A DNA stretch of 17,337 bases from Lachnospira sp. UBA4285 (GCA_002394965.1 DGVL01000115.1:1-17337), one strand, 5' to 3'; shown: positions 5,318 through 13,998, counted from the stretch's first letter. Made by a program: numbers and translations. Notes: generated from the letters alone by a model not told the origin.

Positions 5318-6952
5318 TCAGCGAATGGTTATTGTCCGGTCAAGCGGCGTGTACGCATTCATGTAGAGCGTAAATCCACCGATATTGATCTCCTCGTACT
5401 GGTAATGCCCCTTGAATTCATGCTCTGCAAAGCCGGGGCCGAGTCTCATCTCTTCCCCCTCATACCGGAGGGTCACATATCCGTCCCGCAGAATCAGATG
5501 CTGTCCGGCATCTGCCGTCAGCGCGAAAGCCGGGTGCTCCAGCTGCGTGCCCTTTGGAATGTCGAATTCCACCCGCAGCGGCAGTCTGTCGATTCCGTCC
5601 GTGTGCAGATGCAGTTTCAGCCCCTGCTCCTCTTCCTCGATCTCCAGAATCGTGTGGATCTGACTGCTGACAAGCTTTTTCCGTTTGGACTGATCCATCT
5701 TCCACCAGTCGGACGTCTCCGGCTTCTCATCAAACGGCAGATAATACCATCCGTCATTCACCGCCTCCAGCCGGGACATCTTGCCCTCTGACTGAATCTG
5801 CTGCGGAATGAAATTGCGGATATCGCAGTAGCTCTCCCCGATCTTCATGCCGACACCGAATCCGCCCTTTTTGTAATAGAGGAAGCTGCTCTTGCCGTTG
5901 ATCAGCGTGTAGCAGTAATTCCGGTTTCTGACCCTGAGAACACCGGCGTGGCGGAAGAACTTCCGGTACTCCGTCGGGAAGCCGTAGTGCGTGAATTCAT
6001 GGTGAAGCATCTCCTCGTGCCGCAGCACGATGTGCCAGCAGTCCGGCGCCAGGTCGCCGCGATCCGTGTTGTCGGTGATGATCTTGCATGCGGCAGCGTC
6101 AAAATCCGGATCGCCGTCGTGGGCAGCCATGAACAGATACTGATAGAAGTATTTGTCCGCGTACATCTGCTTCCCCTGGTCCTGCCGGGTCGAGTTCTGC
6201 GTGAAGATCGTGTCATCCGGATCGATGTAATAAAACATCATGCGCAGATTCCGGCGGACGTATCCCAGATACTTGTCATCCCCGGTCTCCTCGTACAGCG
6301 CGATCATGGCGTTGTTGACGACCGCATTGTAGTTGCCGGTCGAGCGCTCCGCGTACTCGCCGTCCTCGTCGCCGTCGATTCCCTCGTTCAGATACTGCGC
6401 CGCCCTGTCTCTGAGCCGCTTTGCAAAGTCAGCTTCATCCGCGAACAGATTCGCACCCTGTATCAGAGCCGCACTGATGCCCCAGCGGTGATTCGGCGTG
6501 TGGAAACCGCCCTCTGCGATCCCGTTCAAGGCCTGGTGCAGCACGTGCAGATAGCGCTCCTTCATCCCGTTGATAAATGCACCATCATCACCGTACTTAA
6601 CGAGCAGACGGTACGCGGCGATAAGTCTCTTGAAGCAGAAGGACGTGTCCGGCGCGGAGAGGAAGTTGCAGCTCGTGTAGTCAAAGGAACCGTTGGATCT
6701 CTGTTCCCTGGCGACAAAATCAATGGCCAGCTTCAGCGTTTCCTCCAGCTCGCGGCTGTGATAGTAGCGGCTCTCCGGCGTGAGATACACGGAGATCGCC
6801 GTGGCCATGGCGTAGATTGTCGGCTTGGCCTCCCGGATCTCGCTGCGAATCGCGCCGCAGCGGATATCCTGCGGGTCTTTTACCTGGTTTTTCATAAAAT
6901 CAGCAGTGCGCACTTCCGCGCCCCGCATCAGATGTTCATATAAACGGTTCAA
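5318..6952 (-). CDS. Putative carbohydrate-active protein, helical toroid plus beta-sandwich, family not recognised
   Basis: About 544 residues with no signal peptide or membrane segment. The N-terminal 330 residues look like an (alpha/alpha) toroid: amphipathic helices with conserved-looking GGFHTPNHRWGISAAL near 150-165 and YAERSTGNYNAVVNNAM near 202-218. The rest is beta-rich, ending in ITIR. This layout recalls heparinase II/III-like and other polysaccharide lyase or hydrolase families, and Tyr/His/Asn/Arg residues in those motifs could be catalytic, but I cannot assign a family. It sits between an ABC sugar importer and a kinase-fucosidase pair, which implies a role in intracellular oligosaccharide degradation. 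The reading frame opens at TTG 6958, GTG 6955 and TTG 6952; GGGAGG stands six bases from TTG 6952, so I prefer that start, but GTG 6955 is possible. The first ATG is at 6928. Confidence 0.8.
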   Translation of the reverse strand: MNRLYEHLMRGAEVRTADFMKNQVKDPQDIRCGAIRSEIREAKPTIYAMATAISVYLTPESRYYHSRELEETLKLAIDFVAREQRSNGSFDYTSCNFLSAPDTSFCFKRLIAAYRLLVKYGDDGAFINGMKERYLHVLHQALNGIAEGGFHTPNHRWGISAALIQGANLFADEADFAKRLRDRAAQYLNEGIDGDEDGEYAERSTGNYNAVVNNAMIALYEETGDDKYLGYVRRNLRMMFYYIDPDDTIFTQNSTRQDQGKQMYADKYFYQYLFMAAHDGDPDFDAAACKIITDNTDRGDLAPDCWHIVLRHEEMLHHEFTHYGFPTEYRKFFRHAGVLRVRNRNYCYTLINGKSSFLYYKKGGFGVGMKIGESYCDIRNFIPQQIQSEGKMSRLEAVNDGWYYLPFDEKPETSDWWKMDQSKRKKLVSSQIHTILEIEEEEQGLKLHLHTDGIDRLPLRVEFDIPKGTQLEHPAFALTADAGQHLILRDGYVTLRYEGEEMRLGPGFAEHEFKGHYQYEEINIGGFTLYMNAYTPLDRTITIR

Positions 6953-7027
6953 CACCAACCTCCCTTTCCTGTGCCGTCCGGCAGCCCCCGGAAGTCCCGG
7001 AGAACCCGCCGGGCGAACATTCAGACG

Positions 7028-7062
7028 AAAACTGAGAAGCTCCGGCAGGCGGAACTTCTCAG
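7028..7062 (-). terminator. Hairpin and T run after the second permease pair
   Basis: CTGAGAAG (7032-7039) pairs with CTTCTCAG (7055-7062). After a one-base mismatch, TCCG (7041-7044) pairs with CGGA (7050-7053) around a 5-nt loop. On the minus strand the stem is followed by TTTT. It stands in the 131-137 nt gap between the permease stop and the toroid-protein start, where it would act as a partial terminator lowering expression of the enzyme genes. I see no obvious new promoter between it and the next gene. Confidence 0.7.
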
Positions 7063-7089
7063 CGAATCACGTATGTACAGACGATACGG

Positions 7090-7923
7090 TCAGCCCTTCA
7101 CACCGGTCGCGGCGAGGCCGCCGGTGATGTACTTCTGCAGGATCATGTAAAGAACGATGACCGGAACTATGGACAGAACCGAGGCTGCCAGAATGGAGCT
7201 CCAGTCGACCGCCATGGTGCCGATATAGCTCTTGATCGCAATCTGGATCGTGAACTTGCTCTGATCCGAGAGAAGCATCAGAGGAAGAATATAGTCATTC
7301 CATCTCCACATGAAGGAGAAGATCGTCAGAGTGACCGTCACCGAATACCCGAGCGGGAGCATGATCTTGCGGAAGATCATGAACTCCGAAGCGCCGTCGA
7401 TGCGGGCGGATTCCGCCAGCGCCAGCGGGATGGACATATAGTGCTGCCGGTACATGAAAATACCGGTGGTCGTCGTGACGACCGGAAGAATGCAGCCCCA
7501 GATATTGTTGTACAGTCCGATGTCCGTCACAACCGTGAACTGCGCGATTGTCAGTATCTCGCCCGGGATCAGTGTGCCCAGAAGGAACACCGCAAAAACC
7601 TTGTTCACGTACGGGATCTCCTTGCGGTAGATCGCAAGCGCATAGCCGCAGGAAGCACTGATCAGGACCGTGATGAGCGTTCCGACAACTGCGAGGAACA
7701 GACTGTTTTTCATGTAGACGAACAGTCCGTCGTTCACAACGCTGCCATAGTAGTCGAAATTAAACTTCGACGGCAGCAGGTGGAGCGGGTAGGCGAACAG
7801 CTCCGCCCGCGGCTTGAAGGAACTGAACGTCAGCCAGATGATCGGAAAGAAAATGATAAGGGCAATGACGAAGCCCAGGACTGTGATAGCGATTGTGGAC
7901 CCGAGATGTTTACTTGTTTTCAT
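7090..7923 (-). CDS. Sugar ABC transporter permease, MalG-type (second operon)
   Basis: An inner-membrane subunit of a CUT1-type carbohydrate importer, 277 residues with about six hydrophobic segments; the first is at about 10-32. The EAA loop that docks the ATPase is visible as ESARIDGASE from residue 171, followed by a Pro-containing segment (IMLPLG). The C-terminus GGLAATGVKG is typical of MalG-like permeases. The ATG overlaps the last base of the TGA of the partner permease (TGATG), so the two are made together. No ATP-binding protein is encoded in the window, so a shared MsmX/UgpC-type ATPase elsewhere is expected. The gene is followed by a hairpin terminator at 7032-7062. The substrate is presumably an oligosaccharide processed by the downstream enzymes. 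Confidence 0.94.
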   Translation of the reverse strand: MKTSKHLGSTIAITVLGFVIALIIFFPIIWLTFSSFKPRAELFAYPLHLLPSKFNFDYYGSVVNDGLFVYMKNSLFLAVVGTLITVLISASCGYALAIYRKEIPYVNKVFAVFLLGTLIPGEILTIAQFTVVTDIGLYNNIWGCILPVVTTTTGIFMYRQHYMSIPLALAESARIDGASEFMIFRKIMLPLGYSVTVTLTIFSFMWRWNDYILPLMLLSDQSKFTIQIAIKSYIGTMAVDWSSILAASVLSIVPVIVLYMILQKYITGGLAATGVKG

Positions 7924-8816
7924 CAGACTTCGCCTCCTCCCTTCGTCATCTTGAACTGAATGGCCGCAATGACGATAAATACGATGCTGACCAGAACACC
8001 GGCCGCCGAAGCGTAGCCGTACTTGTACTGATCAAAGCCCTGACTGAAAATGTACTGAACGATGTACGTCGTTGAAGTTCCCGGACCGCCGAGCGTGATA
8101 CCCTGAATCAACGCGTATTCCTTGAGAAGGTTGACTGTCGAGAGAAGCAGTACGATGAAGGTCGTCGGAAGCAGAAGCGGAACGGTGATGTGGAAGAATG
8201 TATTGACTTTCCCGGAACCATCGATCGAAGCTGCCTCATAGAGTTCCTTGCTGATGTTATTGATGCCGCCCACATACAGAAGCATGTAATAGCCGGCGGA
8301 AACCCAGTTGGACGCAACGCTGATTACGACCGTCGCCAGTGTCGGATTCAGGGACCACTCCAGAGGAGTCATCCCCATCTTCTCCAGCAGGAAGTTGACA
8401 AGGCCATACTCCTGGCTGAACATCCAGTTAATGGTGATACCGGCTACCAGGGAGGAGAACAGCACCGGAATGTAGATCATGGTGCGCACTGCCGTGTTGC
8501 CCTTCAGCTTCTTGGATGTCACGAGCGCAGCGAGAAGCAGCGGAATGGCAACCTTGAACGGAAGGTTGACGATCGTGTAGATGAAGGTGCGCCCCAGTGA
8601 CAGATAAAACGACGAATCCTTCAGAATCTTTGTGTAGTTCTTGAGACCGATAAAATTCATCTTCTTCCAGCCGTCAAAGTCGGTAAAGGAAAACCAGATG
8701 CTCAGAACCAGCGGAAGCAGAAAGAATAATGCGAACAGCCCCAGCGACGGCAGCACAAACAGCCAGAATGCCCCTGTGTGCCGGAACGCGGTGTTGGCCT
8801 TTCTCCTTTTCTTCAT
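7923..8816 (-). CDS. Sugar ABC transporter permease, MalF-type (second operon)
   Basis: A membrane subunit of the same importer, 297 residues, with a positively charged N-terminus (MKKRRK) and about six membrane segments, the first near 16-42. The EAA motif is EAASIDGSGK from residue 194, followed by ITVPLLLP. The GGPGTST stretch before the last segments is typical of the CUT1 permease family. The ATG at 8816 follows an AAAGGG ribosome binding site at seven bases. It is separated from the upstream binding-protein gene by 100 nt containing a hairpin terminator, and overlaps the next permease by one base. No sequence feature indicates the sugar carried. Confidence 0.94.
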   Translation of the reverse strand: MKKRRKANTAFRHTGAFWLFVLPSLGLFALFFLLPLVLSIWFSFTDFDGWKKMNFIGLKNYTKILKDSSFYLSLGRTFIYTIVNLPFKVAIPLLLAALVTSKKLKGNTAVRTMIYIPVLFSSLVAGITINWMFSQEYGLVNFLLEKMGMTPLEWSLNPTLATVVISVASNWVSAGYYMLLYVGGINNISKELYEAASIDGSGKVNTFFHITVPLLLPTTFIVLLLSTVNLLKEYALIQGITLGGPGTSTTYIVQYIFSQGFDQYKYGYASAAGVLVSIVFIVIAAIQFKMTKGGGEV

Positions 8817-8842
8817 CTTTCAACCCTTTCTTACAGGCAGTG

Positions 8843-8873
8843 AAAAAGGGGACACCTCCTGATGTGTGTCCCC
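8843..8873 (-). terminator. Hairpin and T run after the second-operon binding-protein gene
   Basis: GGGGACAC (8848-8855) pairs with GTGTCCCC (8866-8873), and on the minus strand the stem is followed by TTTTT (8847-8843). It lies between the binding-protein stop and the permease start. Such intercistronic stems commonly let the binding protein be made in excess over the permeases. Confidence 0.8.
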
Positions 8874-8916
8874 CTTCCCCTGCGAAATCTTCTCAGAGAA
8901 CCTTGATCTTCTTTGA

Positions 8917-10239
8917 TCAGTATGCTTTTGCCCAGTTCGAAGACTCAGCCAGTTCCGATGCAAATCCATCGAGTGCCTGCTGCGCAGTCACTTCTCCGGC
9001 AACTGCCTGCTTCAGGGCATCTCTGTACTCATTGTCCTTGTACTGTCTCCAGCCTGCCGCTTCATCTGCCAGGAACGCATCCGTCACATAATTGACCTCG
9101 TTCTGGATCACAGCATAGTCAGCCTTGGCCTGATCGGTACCCGGATCATAGGAGACGTTCTTCATGACTGACGGTCCCTTGTCGAGCTGCAGGAATGCGC
9201 TGTAGTGCTCATCCGTGTACAGCCACTGCAGGAACTGCTCTGCCAGCTGCGGCTGCTTACCATTCTTCGGAACAGCCAGAGCGCCGCCGCCGACGATCGC
9301 CGCCTGGCTCGCGCTTCCCTTTGGAGACGTCATGACGCTGAACTTGAACTTCGAGATATCCGTCGAGAACGTGTTGTAGTTCCAGGAACCAGAGAGCAGG
9401 ATGCCTACATCGCCGTTCTTGAAGTACTCAACCGGGTTATCGGTCGTGCCGCCTGCCCAGATGGCCTTCGGCATAACGTCATTGTTTGCTTCGACAAACT
9501 TTTCAAGTGTCTTTACATTCTGCGGGCTGTTCACGGCAACCTTAATCTTGTCGCCGTCCTTTTGCGTGATGGAGCCGCCGTTGGCATACATCATGATGTC
9601 GTATCTGGCTCTGGAAACATCCGCAGCGAATCCGTATTTAACGCCGCCCTTTTCCTGGAGCGTCTTTGCGTTTTCATACAGCTGATCCCATGTCCACGGG
9701 TTGTCCTTTGTAGGTGCCGTAAGTCCGGCTGCCGCAAAGGCATCTTCATTATAATACAGGCATGTCACAGTGTACTGATCCGGCAGACCCGTGATATCAT
9801 CGGAAGCATACGCCTTTCCGACGGAGCGGAGCGCCGCGTCATTGAACTGGGAAAGATCAATGAACGTCTCCGGCTTCACGAACTCCTCCGGATAGAGCTG
9901 ATGAAGTCCGGTTGTGGAGATCAGGTCCGGAAGGTCCTTGTTCTTGGCCATGGCCGGGAACTTGGTCAGCATGTCATCGTTGGATACAACAATGTACTTG
10001 ATGGTATTCCCGCTCTCGCTTGCCCATGTGCTCAGCGCATTGCCGAGTGCATCGGTGTCAGACGGCATCTCGGACACCATGACCGACATCTCCTTGCCGG
10101 TGATCGCCTTCGATGTTGTCGGGGTGGCGCTTCCCGAAGCGCCCGTTGTTGCGCCCGCGCTGCCAGATCCACATGCTGTAAGTCCGGCTGCCATCACAGC
10201 CGCGAACGCGCCGGCTGCAAATTTCTTCATACTTGCCAT
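8917..10239 (-). CDS. Sugar ABC transporter substrate-binding lipoprotein (second operon)
   Basis: An extracytoplasmic binding protein of the cluster-1 (CUT1) type, 440 residues, anchored to the outer face of the membrane. MASMKKF is followed by a hydrophobic stretch and the lipobox LTAC, with lipidation at Cys23, then a Gly/Ser/Thr/Ala linker and the bilobal domain. Segments such as YYNEDAFAAAGL, NPWTWDQL and GDVGILLSGSWNY are typical of this family. The open frame continues upstream, but the ATG at 10239 has GGGAG six bases before it and gives a proper lipoprotein signal; the extra upstream residues (MLISTRKSQQQ...) do not fit. It is the first gene of the second operon, behind a promoter at 10318-10290 and followed by a hairpin. 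Aromatic residues suggest a glycan ligand; its identity is unknown. Confidence 0.95.
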   Translation of the reverse strand: MASMKKFAAGAFAAVMAAGLTACGSGSAGATTGASGSATPTTSKAITGKEMSVMVSEMPSDTDALGNALSTWASESGNTIKYIVVSNDDMLTKFPAMAKNKDLPDLISTTGLHQLYPEEFVKPETFIDLSQFNDAALRSVGKAYASDDITGLPDQYTVTCLYYNEDAFAAAGLTAPTKDNPWTWDQLYENAKTLQEKGGVKYGFAADVSRARYDIMMYANGGSITQKDGDKIKVAVNSPQNVKTLEKFVEANNDVMPKAIWAGGTTDNPVEYFKNGDVGILLSGSWNYNTFSTDISKFKFSVMTSPKGSASQAAIVGGGALAVPKNGKQPQLAEQFLQWLYTDEHYSAFLQLDKGPSVMKNVSYDPGTDQAKADYAVIQNEVNYVTDAFLADEAAGWRQYKDNEYRDALKQAVAGEVTAQQALDGFASELAESSNWAKAY

Positions 10240-10488
10240 ACAATTCTCCCTTCTGTCGCGTACTGATTGTTGCTGGCTTTTACGAGTAGATATTAACATT
10301 CTGTAAAGTCAATATCAAGTCATTAATCATGCGTTTTGAGCATTTTTTATTGCATATCTTGTTTTATAATGGGTAAAATCGTATAAATCCCAACAAAATG
10401 CACAAAGAGATTCGGGTAATTTTCAGCAAATGCCATATTGACAAATGAATATCGTGCGCAGCGCCTTCATAAAAAGCTTATAGGATTT
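10240..10488 (-). promoter_or_regulatory. Regulatory gap between the AraC-type gene and the second transport operon
   Basis: 249 nt, markedly more AT-rich than the surrounding genes. It contains the promoter described separately. Two pairs of GATATT/AATATC-like half sites are present: 10289-10294 with 10311-10316, which overlaps the -10 and -35 boxes, and a weaker pair at 10435-10439 with 10448-10453. They are candidate operators, although AraC-family sites are more often direct repeats. A weak A/T-only stem (10470-10475 with 10486-10491) overlaps the stop codon of the regulator and is a poor terminator candidate. No convincing catabolite (cre) site was found. I see no small gene here. Confidence 0.5.
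10290..10318 (-). promoter_or_regulatory. Sigma-A-like promoter of the second transport operon
   Basis: On the minus strand TTGATA (10318-10313) stands 17 nt from TAATAT (10295-10290), giving a good -35/-10 pair. Initiation near 10283 would leave a leader of about 45 nt before the binding-protein ATG at 10239. The boxes overlap a GATATT/AATATC inverted pair that could bind a regulator. Confidence 0.6.
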
Positions 10489-11469
10489 TTACAATTCTGG
10501 ATTTTTTAAAGAGCGCCGTGACACTTTTTCTGCGATTTCCGCCGGATTGACTTCTTCGGTGTTGCGCGACTTCTGCCGTCTGCGGTACTCAGACGGTGAC
10601 ATGCCGTTGACCTTCCAGAAACTGCGGCTGAACTGGGAGAAGCTGGAGTAGCCGCTGTGCCTGGCGATATCCGTTATATTCTGATCGGAGAAATCCAGCA
10701 GATACTGCGCATTGCGGATCCGGGTGACCTGTATGTATTCGCCCACTGTGTAACCGGTCATCTCCTTGAAGCAGTGCGAGAGATAGTATTGATTGATGTA
10801 GAATCTCTCCGCCAGAACGTGCAGAGACAGTTCTTCCGTGTAGTGAACGTGGATATAGTTGACGATCGAATAAATCTTCCCCCGCACGCCCGTGTCCGGC
10901 GTCTGAAAATATGTATTCCGATCCGCGAACAGATACAGATCGCTCAGGAATTCCAGCAGATGGGCGTTGGCCATGATCTCCTGCACCGCACTGCCCTTCG
11001 TCCGCATATAATCCATCACAATCGCATTGAGATCCGACGACAGCCGGGCCAGAGCCTCCCCCTCGAACCGGAAGACCGGCACCGGCGCATTGAAGACGGT
11101 GAGAATTTTCTTGCGCGCGTCCGGAAAGGACATCGTGCCCGGCCACGTGAACTGGATCAGGATCCGGTCATTCTTGTTGTCGTCGATATACTCCGACTGG
11201 TGAAGCACACCCGGGGTGAGAAGGATGATATCCCCCTGTTTCATGCTGAACTTCCGGCCCTCGACATAATGATTGCAGCGCGGGCTTAAGAGCAGCAGCA
11301 TCTCATAGAACAGATGGTAATGCGGAAGGCCCATATTGATGGATTTGTTCCGGCAGTCATAATCCAGACAGCAGGACGGGTTCGTCGGAGAAAGCCGCTT
11401 GTTCTCCAGCGACTCTCCGATCCGGAATCCTCTCTCATACAGAATCGATGTATTCGCGTACAGATTCAT
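10489..11469 (-). CDS. AraC-family transcriptional regulator
   Basis: A cytoplasmic DNA-binding regulator of 326 residues. The N-terminal part (about 35-115) looks like a cupin sensor domain, with the His-containing stretch LPHYHLFYEM (49-58), GDIILLTPGVLHQ (79-91) and IQFTWPG. The C-terminal part is the two helix-turn-helix AraC domain: ELSLHVLAERFYINQYYLSH (213-232), ITDIARHSGYSSFSQFSRSF (265-284) and the closing signature GMSPSEYRR (289-297). The ATG at 11469 follows AAGGAGGGG at about eight bases; the gap to the 805-residue gene is 19 nt with no terminator, so it belongs to the first operon. It stands directly upstream of the second operon's promoter and is the obvious candidate regulator for one or both operons, sensing an imported sugar. 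Confidence 0.95.
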   Translation of the reverse strand: MNLYANTSILYERGFRIGESLENKRLSPTNPSCCLDYDCRNKSINMGLPHYHLFYEMLLLLSPRCNHYVEGRKFSMKQGDIILLTPGVLHQSEYIDDNKNDRILIQFTWPGTMSFPDARKKILTVFNAPVPVFRFEGEALARLSSDLNAIVMDYMRTKGSAVQEIMANAHLLEFLSDLYLFADRNTYFQTPDTGVRGKIYSIVNYIHVHYTEELSLHVLAERFYINQYYLSHCFKEMTGYTVGEYIQVTRIRNAQYLLDFSDQNITDIARHSGYSSFSQFSRSFWKVNGMSPSEYRRRQKSRNTEEVNPAEIAEKVSRRSLKNPEL

Positions 11470-11488
11470 CCCGTCCGCCCCTCCTTTT

Positions 11489-13906
11489 TCAGACTACCAC
11501 CTGCGTCCTGTCATGCCCCGATGTATATGTCAGGCTGAAGTCTCCCGCGGTCAGTCTTCCCGCCGCCTTGTCATATGCCGGTGCCATCGCCCGTGCCCTG
11601 GCGGCAAATCCGTCAAAACTACCGTATTCCTTCTCATCCCCCGTGATGAAGAGCCAGGCGTGATCCGGACTGTAGCACCGCCTCTCGACGCCAGTCATAC
11701 TGCCTCCATTATACGCCTCCAGCGGATCCGAGTGCCAGATGGCAAGGTACCCGGTGCCGACGCGGCCGAAAAGAAAAGCCCCTTCCTCGCGAATCTCATC
11801 GAACTTGCACTCCGGGAAGTACAGGTGCGTGAACGCAAGCGGCTGCGCGTCGTTCAGGCGCCAGATGGCCCCCAGCACGCTGCCCTCCTGGCGCAGGGCC
11901 GGCATCAGGCCGCTGCCGAACCAGTACCCCGGCCGCATGTCTGAATCCTCTGCGTCCGTTCCCGGGTGATTGACAAAGCATGCGGTCTCCGGATCCAGCG
12001 CGGCATAGAACAGCTGCTGCTGGTAGCCGAAGGTCCCCGGCTCAAAGAACGAAGTCCCGTGGAACGTCTCGTTGAGTGAACGGTTGAACTCGTGTGTATC
12101 AGTGTCGGCATCCGGATCGTGCAGTATGTTGGTCCAGCGCTGATACCGGTCTGTGCGGGGCGACTGCACCGAGGTGAGAATATAGTCTTTTCTTTTGCGG
12201 AGAGATATCAGGGCATTGCCGGAGCTGTACTGCATGTCCGTGTCATCTTCCGCGAGCGCTTTCAGGTCGTCCGGGAATCTGTAACGGCTCGTGAGAAGGA
12301 ACGACATCCACCCTTCGCTCGTCTCGACCGGATAGCTCTGATCGATCAGATAGAAGAGGCACTGAGCCCCGCCGGTATACGGCCGGATCGCACCGCCGTA
12401 GATCCGTCCCATCGGCGCAATCTCCACCCCCTGGAATCCCTGGATGGCGATCTCGCGCAGCATCGTGTCGCAGCACTTTTTGGCGCGCCGGCTGATGTTC
12501 TCCTCCGCCAGATCCACGAGGTTGAGCAGTGCCGCCAGCGTCACAGGCATGTACACGGCGGACAGAAATTCCTCGAATCCGTTTTTCTCGACATCATCCA
12601 GCCACTCCAGGACCTTGCGGCGGCCGTACGCGCGCAGCTGGCTGCCGTTTCGCCCGGCTCGTTTGAAGAAGTCATCCGGGTAAAGCTCTCCCGCAAACAT
12701 AGCGGCCATGTAGAACATCAGCGAGTGGTTCTCGCTCCAGAAGCACATCCCGTCGCTTCCCGGCATATTCATCCAGTAGCGGAACCCAAGAAGAATCTCT
12801 TTGAACCGCCGTTCCTCTTCCGCCGTGAACCCATAGAATTTCCGGTAGCGGAAATACCCTGTCAGCAGAAAATCCGCGCAGTCGACGCGCTGCTCTATGA
12901 GATCGAAATCCTCCAGAATCCGCCGGTGATCCTCCGGGTCCCGGATTCCGAGCGCTTTTCTTGCCAGGATGTCGATGACGGCGAATCCGAACCCGCCCCT
13001 GTCAAGACTCTTCCGCCTTGCGATCTCCCGAAACAGATAGTCTCTTGTCTTATCCGGGCTGTACACGGGATGGCTGCGCTGCGGAATAGAGAACTTCCTC
13101 TCAAGCCGGTAGTCCTTGCGCGGGATGCAGATTCCAAACGACGCGCAGCCTTCCGGAATCTTCACGCGTTCCTTCCCGGACAGGTCCAGTGCTGTGACCG
13201 TCTGTTTCGACTCAAAGTCCCCGTCGGGGGCCGGAAAAAGGCGCAGGGACAGAGCGTCTGTCTTGACCGGAAGCTGCACTTCTTCCCCGTTCATCCGGAT
13301 GGCCCCCAGGTAGCGGATGTCACTTTCCACCTGTTCCCGCAGATTCACGTCCGGGAACCGGCTCGTCACAGGCTTCCCGGCCCGCTTGACGCGCAGTCCG
13401 AACACAGTTCTTGTATCCCGGACGCCCAGCGTATCTGCCAGCAGGAAAACCGGATTATCTCCGGCCTTAAGGCGCACCGGTGCCTCGACTCTCAGGACCG
13501 GTTTATAGACCGGGCGCTCAGTCTCCAGCACTTTCGCTCCGTTAACATACAAGGCAGCCGCCAGATACGTCCAGAGCTGCAGCGTGACAGTCTGCTCCTC
13601 CTCCGAATACAGCGTGACGGCCGCCTCGATCTTAACAGTCTTCATTGTCGAATAGAACTCCGACACGTCCAGGAAATCTCCCATTCCGCCGGCAATTCGA
13701 AACGGCGCGCCGATGGAGGATACGCTTCCCAGCCTCACTTCTTCTGAAAAGCTGTCAGGCTTTCGGGAGGCGCACCTGGCGCGCAGAATCCCCTCCAGTT
13801 CCAGCTGATTTCCGGCTGATGCGTCCGAATGGAAATCTTCCGTCACAGGTCCCGCCACGGCGAAGCCTCTCACAAAGCCGTCTTTTCCAATCTCAAGTCC
13901 CTTCAC
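11489..13906 (-). CDS. Large cytoplasmic protein of unrecognised family, putative glycan-active enzyme
   Basis: About 805 residues, no signal peptide and no membrane segment. Residues about 95-175 are beta-rich with LYVNGAKVLETER and resemble a galactose-binding-like sandwich. Residues about 285-520 are helical, with CFWSENHSLMFYMAAMFAGE (388-407), FEEFLSAVYMPVTLAALLNL (444-463), and AIQGFQGVEIAPMGRIYGG, suggesting an (alpha/alpha) toroid with a WSENH pocket. A third, beta-rich part follows. This build suggests a glycoside hydrolase or polysaccharide lyase, but I cannot name the family. The open frame reaches back to 14113, but that part runs through the end of the permease gene and a terminator. 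GTG 13906, behind GGGAGGGAG, is the credible start. The gene lies between the first importer and the AraC regulator. Confidence 0.82.
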   Translation of the reverse strand: MKGLEIGKDGFVRGFAVAGPVTEDFHSDASAGNQLELEGILRARCASRKPDSFSEEVRLGSVSSIGAPFRIAGGMGDFLDVSEFYSTMKTVKIEAAVTLYSEEEQTVTLQLWTYLAAALYVNGAKVLETERPVYKPVLRVEAPVRLKAGDNPVFLLADTLGVRDTRTVFGLRVKRAGKPVTSRFPDVNLREQVESDIRYLGAIRMNGEEVQLPVKTDALSLRLFPAPDGDFESKQTVTALDLSGKERVKIPEGCASFGICIPRKDYRLERKFSIPQRSHPVYSPDKTRDYLFREIARRKSLDRGGFGFAVIDILARKALGIRDPEDHRRILEDFDLIEQRVDCADFLLTGYFRYRKFYGFTAEEERRFKEILLGFRYWMNMPGSDGMCFWSENHSLMFYMAAMFAGELYPDDFFKRAGRNGSQLRAYGRRKVLEWLDDVEKNGFEEFLSAVYMPVTLAALLNLVDLAEENISRRAKKCCDTMLREIAIQGFQGVEIAPMGRIYGGAIRPYTGGAQCLFYLIDQSYPVETSEGWMSFLLTSRYRFPDDLKALAEDDTDMQYSSGNALISLRKRKDYILTSVQSPRTDRYQRWTNILHDPDADTDTHEFNRSLNETFHGTSFFEPGTFGYQQQLFYAALDPETACFVNHPGTDAEDSDMRPGYWFGSGLMPALRQEGSVLGAIWRLNDAQPLAFTHLYFPECKFDEIREEGAFLFGRVGTGYLAIWHSDPLEAYNGGSMTGVERRCYSPDHAWLFITGDEKEYGSFDGFAARARAMAPAYDKAAGRLTAGDFSLTYTSGHDRTQVVV

Positions 13907-13937
13907 GTTCTCCCTCCCGTAAGTAACGGTGTCCGAT

Positions 13938-13970
13938 AAAAAAGCCGCCCTTCGCGATGAAAAGGCGGCT
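13938..13970 (-). terminator. Strong hairpin and T run after the first permease pair
   Basis: AGCCGCC (13943-13949) pairs with GGCGGCT (13964-13970), and the minus strand continues into a run of six T. It separates the permease pair from the 805-residue gene, whose start is only about 30 nt further on. Since little room remains for a promoter, the downstream genes probably depend on read-through. It also shows that the open frame running upstream from 13906 is not coding. Confidence 0.88.
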
Positions 13971-13998
13971 ATGAATGTATGTTTTTTTGTGGTGCCTG

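Noticed and set aside
5948..6943. Long plus-strand open frames opposite genes (for example at 5948-6943, 9205-10266, 12092-13747, 2989-4050)
   Set aside because: All lie antisense to genes with clear family motifs or consistent operon structure, are rich in Arg/Val/His typical of shadow frames in GC-rich DNA, and show no protein motif.
10240..10299. Upstream extension of the second binding protein to 460 codons
   Set aside because: The extra 20 residues would spoil the lipoprotein signal and overlap the promoter's expected start region; ATG 10239 has GGGAG at six bases.
10470..10491. Terminator after the AraC-type gene
   Set aside because: The stem is six A/T pairs only and overlaps the stop codon; too weak to call.
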